Source: Butyrivibrio sp. LC3010 (lineage in GTDB: Bacteria; Bacillota; Clostridia; Lachnospirales; Lachnospiraceae). From it: a stretch of 64,000 nt of DNA. Shown in pieces: positions 26,111-35,100 of this stretch. The stretch spans positions 124,001-188,000 of the forward strand of contig NZ_AUJU01000001.1 in NCBI RefSeq assembly GCF_000424385.1. Direction: 5' to 3'. The first letter of the stretch is position 1, and each line of letters begins with the position of its first letter. The notes beneath the pieces were generated by a model. The model did no database searches and was not told the origin of the DNA. It saw nothing but the letters and a program-made list of their open reading frames with translations. The position numbers and the translations under genes were made by a program.

Positions 26111-29100
26111 ATGATTAAAGTGAATACTATGGGGACTTCTAGAAAAGGTCGTAATAAAGCTATATCCGGCTTTACTCTTGCAGAGATTCTGATTGCACTT
26201 GGAATTCTCCTGATTTTGATGGCTGTCGGTGTTATTGCCGGCACAAGAATAATAAGAAATACGAGACAGTCTCACCTTGATAAAAGAGCTGAGGCTGTTT
26301 ACTATGCTGCTCAGAGCCGGATGATGGAGCTCTTTGTAACTCAGGAAAAAGTTGAAGAAGAGATTACCAAGGATGGAAAGACCGTAACAGTATCAGTTGT
26401 GGATGAGCTGTATAACGGAAATAAATTTGATTATAACGGTAAAGAGCTTGGTTATGTTACTTCTGATGATTCCGGAAGTATTGTTTTCAAGGATAATACC
26501 CTTAGCTCTGAAGTTGGCGGATCCAATGTAATTATTGAGTATGATCCCATAAGTCTTGATGTATATGCTGTAATTCTAAGCGATACCCCGGATAAAGGTG
26601 GAACATCCCTTGCAGGTCTTACAGGCCAGGGAAGCGGTGCTCCTGTAAGAGGAACTGCTCAGGATAGAATAGACGCATACAAGGGGTATGTAGGTTATTA
26701 TGCTGAGGGTGATAATGGTGCTCTTGGTGCTAAGTCTGACAGCGGATTATCTGCAGGTGCATGGATCGTAAACGGAAGAGATCTTTTAGGTATAGTAAAG
26801 ATCACTGTTGATAAGGAGACAAAGGATCTTTTAACAAACCTTACCTACAAACTTACGGTGAGAGGTCCTAAGACCGGAACCGGAGAAAACGAGACATACA
26901 CAGAACTTAACATTACAGGAAGAGATATTGTATGGCAGAACTATCAGGGTGGACCTGATAACAATTACCTTAACATGACAGGAGCTGGAGTGGGGTCAGG
27001 TCAGAGGCATACTGTTAATGATGGAAGTCTGCAGGCAAACTGGTTTGGCGATGTTTCAAACTCAGCGGATACCTATGGACTTATTGGATATATAAAACTG
27101 GATTCGCTTGATAAGGATTATAGATTAAGTGATCTTCTTGCTGCAGGAATTCCCGTAGAAGGCCATGGAGGCGAGATTAAGCCCGGACAGGATATCAGTA
27201 TATCCATAAAAGTATGGGATTCTGATTCTGCTGATGGACTCTCACAGCAGACCAGAAGTGCAACAGCTGTTTCCAATATTGAAAACAGTTTATTTGGCGA
27301 CTTTGATTATAAGAATAATTTAAGCGTTGCTGAGATTATTTATCCTAGACATTTACAGAATCTTGATTATGAATATGCAAAGGCAGAAGCAGCAAATGCT
27401 GATGGTGCTCCTGCAAACGGTGCAAAGATAGCAGCTGTCCTGGCTGAAGATATAGACTGGTCTGAGGAAGCGAATAAATATAACAGTAATGTCAGGAATT
27501 TTACGCCCATTTCGAATCCGCAGCTTGTTTCATTTACCGGAGAGAGAGTTGAGCTGCAGCCTTCTACTACACAGCCGATTATCGATCAGTTAGCTGCTGT
27601 AGCTATTGCTGCTCCTGAAAATGTTACTGCAGTAAATCCTGAATATGGAAATGGAGCTGATACTCCTTCAGCAAATAAGTTCCATGTGATTGAGAATATA
27701 AGAATTGATACGACGGATACCAACTATGAAATAGTAGGTACTGACAAAAATGCCGGTCTTTTCGGAAATCAGGCAGGGATTACTATTGCAAATCTTGTGC
27801 TCAGAAAATTCGATATAAAGCACACCGAAGGAACTGAACCCATAGGTATGCTTGCAAGTAAATTAACAGATACATCAACTGTTAAAAATATCTATGTCTA
27901 CAATAAACCTGATGATGCAATTACAAATGGATTAAATGGATCCGGCAATATTGGCGGTGTTATTGGCGAGGCTGATACTCTTACATTAGATGGAGTAGTA
28001 GTAAAGAATCTTTGCGTAAATTCAACAAGTGGTGCAGCAGGAGCACTTTTAGGAAAAGGAACCAGCACAAATAATATAAAAAATGCTCTTGCTTACAACG
28101 GTATGACACCTTCAACTGGAATTGCAGATCCTGATTCTAATACTGACCCTAATGCCGGAGCAGGTACAGGAACCGGTAATGAAGGTGGGACTGCTACTAC
28201 AGGAGAAGATTCGCTTGGAACAACTGCTGATATAGATGATTCAGGATATGAGATAGTAGGTGCGCAGGCAGCAGGCGGCCTTATAGGAGAAAATGCAGGC
28301 GGAACCATCGAGGGTTGTGGCGCAGCATTATATGTCAGATCAACAGCAGGAAATGCCGGCGGTCTTGTTGGTACGCTTGGAGGAGGTAGTGTTAAAAACA
28401 GTTACTCCGGCGGACATACCATAACTGTAGATGGAAGAGCGGGAATATATAGTGATGAGACTTCAGGAGAGGGAAGAATAAATGTGCTTGGAACTAACGC
28501 CGGTGGTCTTATCGGATCATCTGCAGGGAGTATTGATGCGAGCTATTCTACCTGCTCTGCAGCAGGTTCATCAGCAACCGGAGGTATTGCGGGATCAGCA
28601 TCAGGCAGCATAAATAATTCGTATGCAGTTGGACGTGTTTTGATGGGTTCAAATCCGGGAGCACTGGTTGGTGCCTCATCAGCAAACCTTACGAACAATT
28701 ATTATATAAGTCTGATTAATGAATCCTATGATACTACTGCGGATGAATTTGTTTACCTGTATGGTATAGGTGGGGCTACAGAAGAGGTTACCGGTGCAGT
28801 AGCTGTAGATGTGGATGAAGAAAATGACGGAGCTGAAGGAATTGCCAAGTATAACCAGTTCATGGTAGATGCATCAGGTTTTCCCAGTGAAGATAATGCA
28901 GGTCCTTATGATATGACCTATAAGACCTATGGTATGAAGACCACTGATGATCTTGCAAGCACCAGTGACTGCTTCTTTGCGAAATCACATTATGGAGACT
29001 GGCCGGTTCCTGAACATATTATTTATAATGATTCCTCAGGATCAGCAAGAAACAGAGATAGAAGAAACTTCTTTGTCATTAACGCAATGGCTATGAGTGA

Positions 29101-32100
29101 GGATACCGGTGGGAACACTGAAACTGTAACAACATCTGAGACTGCGGCAAGTGAGGAAGCATCTTCTTCATCTCAGGAAGAAGTGGTACAGGAGCCTCAG
29201 GAGACACAAGAAACACAGGAAGCACAGGAATCTGCAGAGCAGGCAAGTGAAGAGACTACGCAGCCTCAGACTGAGGATACATCCTCTAATGCTGAGGAGG
29301 GAGAATCAGCACAAAGTAATGAGAGTGATGCAGCAAATTCCGGAGAAACCACACAGGAAGATGCAAGCGAAAACGAATCAGCCGGTTCACAGGAAGGAGA
29401 GAGTGCTGAAAATAAAAATGAAGAAGCTGTAGTACCCGAGAAAGAGACAGCTTCCACAGAAAATGCAGATGATTCCTCAAAAGAGGCTACAAGTGATTCA
29501 TCAGATAGTTCAAGTGAATCATCTACTTCAGATGCAACAACACAGGATGATACTACAACTGAAACTGTTGAGGAAAAGACAACTTCAGATGATATCCCTG
29601 AAAAAGAAAAGGAAGCAGATCTTGAAGAAGCCGCTGACAAAAAGGAAAAGGATTCTAAAGACTCAGAAAAGAAGGAGAAAGAAGCTACAGAAGAACTGAT
29701 TGCAGCAGGAGAGCTTTATTCACCAGAAGAGATGGTCAAGCTCATATATGGTGAAGATGCAGAAATACCTGAAGGCGCAGAAGTACAGGTAGTAGAACTT
29801 ACTCCTGATGATGAAAAATATGAAGAGTATGTAAGCGGAGCAACAAATGCTCTTGAAATTGAGGGAGATACTGTAGCAAGTGTTAAGGTTCTTGATATTA
29901 AGATAATCAAGGACGGCGAGGAAATACAGCCTAAAGCTGCTGTAAATGTAGAACTTAATACAGAGCAGTTATACGAAAATAAGGAAGTGTACTCAGATGA
30001 TGAGATACTTACCGTTCATTTTAATGAAGAAAATAATGAGGCTGAGGTAATTGAAACAGAAGTTAAGGTAAATGAGGAGGAGACAGAATCAGAGGTCAGT
30101 GAAGAAACTGAAGAGAATACAGCATTAACTGAAGCTGCCGACACAGTAAGCTTTGTAACTGATGGCTTCTCAGTATATGTTTTTGTACAGCCTGTAAAGG
30201 AAAAGGTTGTAACAGCATCTGATGGAAATGTTTATGACATATCCGTTACCTATGATAATGCTTCAGGTATTCCTGCAGGAGCTGAGCTCGTGGTGGATGA
30301 AATCGAGAAAGGCTCTGAAGGTTATGATAATTATGTAGAAGAAGGAAAAGCATGTCTTGGCATCGAAGGCAGGCTTATAACCTATGCACGCGCATTTGAT
30401 ATTTCTTTCGTAAACCCTGAGACAGGTGACAGGTATCAGCCCTCAAAGGATGTAAATGTATCCATAAAGCTGCTTCAGGATGATATGTCTGAGAATGAAG
30501 AAGACAGTATGATTTCTGTAGCTCATTTTGGAGAAGAGGCAGAGGCTGTCGGAATAGCTGTTGAAGATGGTGCAATTAAGTTCAATACCACAGGATTTTC
30601 AGTATATCTCGTTACACGTACTGTTAAGGAAAGAATAGTAGAATGCAGTGATGGCAGCACTTATAAGGTAACTGTGACCTATGATGGAAGTGCAGGTATA
30701 CCCGGTGATGCAGAGCTGTTAGTAACAGAGATTGGAGAAGGAAGCGACAATTATGATAACTATGTTCAGATAAGCGCCAACCTTCAGGAAAAAGAGGTAG
30801 AGAGCTTTATATTTGCCCGTCCTTTTGACATAAAGCTTGTAAATTCTGAGACCGGAGAGGAATATCAGCCAAGAGAAGGCGTGCAGGTAAGCATGGAGCT
30901 CCTTGGAACAGAGCTTAGAGATGATGCTGATCTCTGCGTGGTTCATATTCCTGATGATGAAAATAATGCTAACATTGTAGATTTTGAGGTTAATGATGGT
31001 GCGATAGATTTCAGGACTGATGGTTTTTCAATATTTGTATATACCGAGAGCACATTCTTACGCACATATCGTTTCTTTAATTATGTCAGCAAAACCGACA
31101 GGCGTTATGTGGAGTATTCAATATTTACTGACGCCGGAAATACCACATTTACACAGAAGATCAAGAACAATGGCGAAGAAGTGATTGTACCAAGACTCCC
31201 TTCACTGGAAGGAAGCGACACCTCCACTTTTGCCGGATGGTATTTGGGAACAGATGTAACCAGTACAACCATTGAGGGAATTACATATTTCACACCGGCT
31301 ACACTGGCTGATGATGAATTTGATTTTGATGTCATTCCTGAAGTAACACAGACTGAGACTATCTATCTGTTTGCCAAGTTTGCTGATTATGCATATGTCA
31401 TTTTCCATGATCAGTATAATGGATCAAGCCAGTCATTCCCTGTAGCTCAGACAAGAAGGGGAGAGAAGATAAACGGAACAGCGGAAATAGAAATAGGAGA
31501 TGTAAGCGTAGCTTATGATGATGGTTCTACAAGTGCTGAGAACACTGCACCCAGTTATGCATTTTACGGCTGGTCATATACCCCTATTACAACTCCGGGA
31601 AGTACTGTTGATGACGCGGGTAATCCTGTCTCCAGGATTCCAACAGACAGTATCAGCATTTCAGAGAAAACGGATCTGTATCCGATTTTCCAGTCGATAT
31701 TCTGGCTGACATTTAGTGCAGGACCTACCGGATCAGGAGCTACTTATGTTCCTGCTAAGTATTACTACAGCGGTGAAGGCCCTTCTTCGCTTACAGTACC
31801 TGTTCGAAGTGGATATAACTTTGAAGGCTGGTATGCAGATGCTACAGTTAATGATCAAGGAATCGTTACAGCAGGTACAAGAATATCAGATGGTAATGGA
31901 GTTCTGATTAACGGTGCGACAGCTTCGACAGCATCTGTCAGTGGCGGAAAGCTTATGCTTTCTGGTAATACAAAGCTGACAGCGAACTGGTCTGAGGCAC
32001 CGGTGCAGTATTCTATAGTTATTTGGAGGCAGAAGGCTACAGATGATATTAATCTACTGCCTGCTGCAAAGAGTTACGATTATGCAGAAACTATTGGCCT

Positions 32101-35100
32101 GGATGCTGGCACTGGAACAACGGTAAGTGTTCCTGCCCAGTATAGGTCATATTCAACAGGTGATTATGAAGGATTTACCTGTGGTCGCTATGATCCTGCA
32201 ACTACTGTAGCAAGTGATGGATCTACTGTACTAAATGTATATTATGATAGAAATGTTCATACTCTTACATTTAAAGTTGGGGGCAATACTGTCAAAACTA
32301 TCACTGCACTATTTGGGGCAAGTATAAAGGATAACTTTCCAATAGTTTCTCAGGGTGGAACGTCATACAATGGGTATAGATGGTCAGACCAATCAGGAAG
32401 AGTATACACTTATGTATTGGCTTCAATTGATACTATGCCAAATGCTGATGTTACTTTTGTTAACAGCGGAACTCCCGGGACAAGAAATACGCTCTATTAT
32501 TATGTTGAGATTGGTGATCCATCAGAGAGTACAGGAACAACAAGGACATTTAATGGGAAGCTATATACTCTATATAAAACAGTTAATCATAATTTCAATT
32601 ACTTAACTTATAATGAGGAATATCATCCGATAAGTGGTTATACAAGATCTTATACAAATGCTCAGCCAGCTTTCAATCCTTCAACAAATAGGGCTGATAT
32701 AGGAACAAATAGAATTAATTACATATATTATGATAGAGATCAGTTTTCTATTGATTTTTACGACTCATATACAAGTGAACATGCTTATATTAATGGTGAT
32801 TTTGAGGATACTGTATCAATAAAATACAATGAAGTAATTAAGAATTATCTACCGGATGATCCGTCGCCTATACAGATTGCTGGTGGAACAATTGCTTCAA
32901 GGGATGGATATAGTTTTACCGGCTGGTATACAGATAAAGAGTGTACAACAAGAGCATTTTTTGACGAGAACGATCCAGATTATCAAAAAGCTAAGCAAGA
33001 AGGAAAAAATCCTACGCTGTTTGATAGAATGCCTGCATATAATTTGAGATTTTATGCAGGCTGGGACGCTATATGGTACCTTATTCAGATAGATCCCAAT
33101 AATGGACAGTTATCTGCTTCAGAGGCAACATGGTTCTGGGAGCCATATAACGGAGATCTTGTACAGGAGTACTCTGATGTTACAAGAGATTATGTAGAGT
33201 CAACTTCTGGTACATATTACTACGTTAATAAAAACAGGGCATACTATGGCTATCCTGACGAGTATGTTCCGAATGAATCTGATGACAGACGGGCATATTA
33301 TACAGACAGCCTGGATGATGTAAAAGATTTCACAAGGTATAAGTATGCTCAAAATGCTTATAGGTATGCAGGCTGGTACGAAGTTGATGATAACGGAAAT
33401 GAAACCCTGTATAACTTTAACAGTCCGGTAACCCATAATTTAAAACTGGTTCTTCATTGGAAAAAAATTGGAACATATTTTGTTCAGTACAATCCGGTTG
33501 TTGAGAAAGATGGCAGAACTCTTACCGGTACGATTGACAATGGTGATAGTAATGAACAGGTATTTGCAGAGCTCGACGGAGATGATTACTCTGATAATGC
33601 CAATGTTGTTGTAACAAGAACAGCGCATGCACCTGAAGGATATAACTTCGTTGGCTGGAGAATCAGAGGTGATGATTCGGGTAATATATACCGCCCGGGA
33701 CAATCATTCATCATGAAGGCAAAGTATACGGTAACAGTTGGCGGAAATGAAATGATATATCTCGATGCCGTTTATACAAGAATAGGTACGGCTAAGATTA
33801 TCTATGATGCAAACTATGGAGAAATTAATGAAAGCATAGTTGATTATGGAATGCCGACTGAATTTGATGCACCAACACCTTCAAGGGTGGTTGATTCGGC
33901 GGCAAAAACAGCAACTATTGCTCAACTGGTTAATAACAGCCCGATACGTTTGTCCAGTGGAAGAGGATTCGAATTCGGAACAGCAGAGCTAACAGGTTGG
34001 AATACAGCTCCGGACCGTTCAGGGGAACATTATGAATTAGGCGGAGAGTATTATGTCGACACAGAAGAACCCATAACCCTTTATGCAGAATGGAAGATAA
34101 AGGCTTATTTTGATAAAAACTGGCCAGAAGCAGGATGGGGTGGAGACTGGAATGACACTGACGAGCAAGGAAATCCTATATTTGCATATGATGATGAAAG
34201 TGGCAGATATTACACATATGTATATGTGAATAATACAGTGAGGGAACCTCAGTGCATCCCTGAATCTCCTGATCCTGAAAAGATGTTCTACTATTGGTCA
34301 AGGGAGAGATATACAGAGCATCCTGCGCAGTACAATTTCAGCACTCCTGTTACTGAGTCAAACTTTATTCTGCATGCTCATTGGGGAAATGTAAAAACGA
34401 TACCTGCCCATGCAGTTGATACTTCAGCTGAGACCTTTGTTAAAAAGGATGATGAGTGGCTTGTGAACGGAAGACTGACCGTTGTGGATGTCAACAATGA
34501 TGATGTATTCCTGGATACAGCTACTGATGTTGCACCTTATGTGCCAAATGTTACCGGTGATTATGAGTTTGCCTTTACATGCGTAAGTGACAGTACTCAG
34601 AATTGCTCCGAAGTTAATGCCATAAGCAAAGTATGGTACAACATCGATACGGCAAGCATTTATGTCACCTATAAGAATGGCTCCAGCGGAGAGCTTAATA
34701 GTGATGATGAGATTTACTTTGTGTACTTTAAGAATCCAAAGAATATAGATATTGGCTATGTCTGGATGGATACAAACAGGTCGATAAGTCCGGTTCAGGT
34801 AAATCAGAATGCACCGCTTACGGCTACGCTGGGTGAATACAGTGTTGATGGCAATATTACAGCACCGCTATCATATCAGACAACTACAGAGTATGGTTAT
34901 TATGCCTATGCTATAGGCGGAACTAATGTATCTAATGACTCTGAATTAAAACTGATCACTAAGACATCAAACAGTAATAGTAACAGGCCGGTCCTTACTA
35001 CCAAGAACTCCTGGAATGGTTTCAGGTATACGATTGATGGAACAGAATGGACCAATGTTGGCTATGATGCAAAGCTTTATGTAGTCTACTTTAATTCCAT

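Noticed and set aside
29266..29640. 124-codon minus-strand Ser/Val-rich ORF inside the adhesin gene
   Set aside because: It is the complement of the Glu/Ser/Thr-rich linker; biased codons open the opposite frame.
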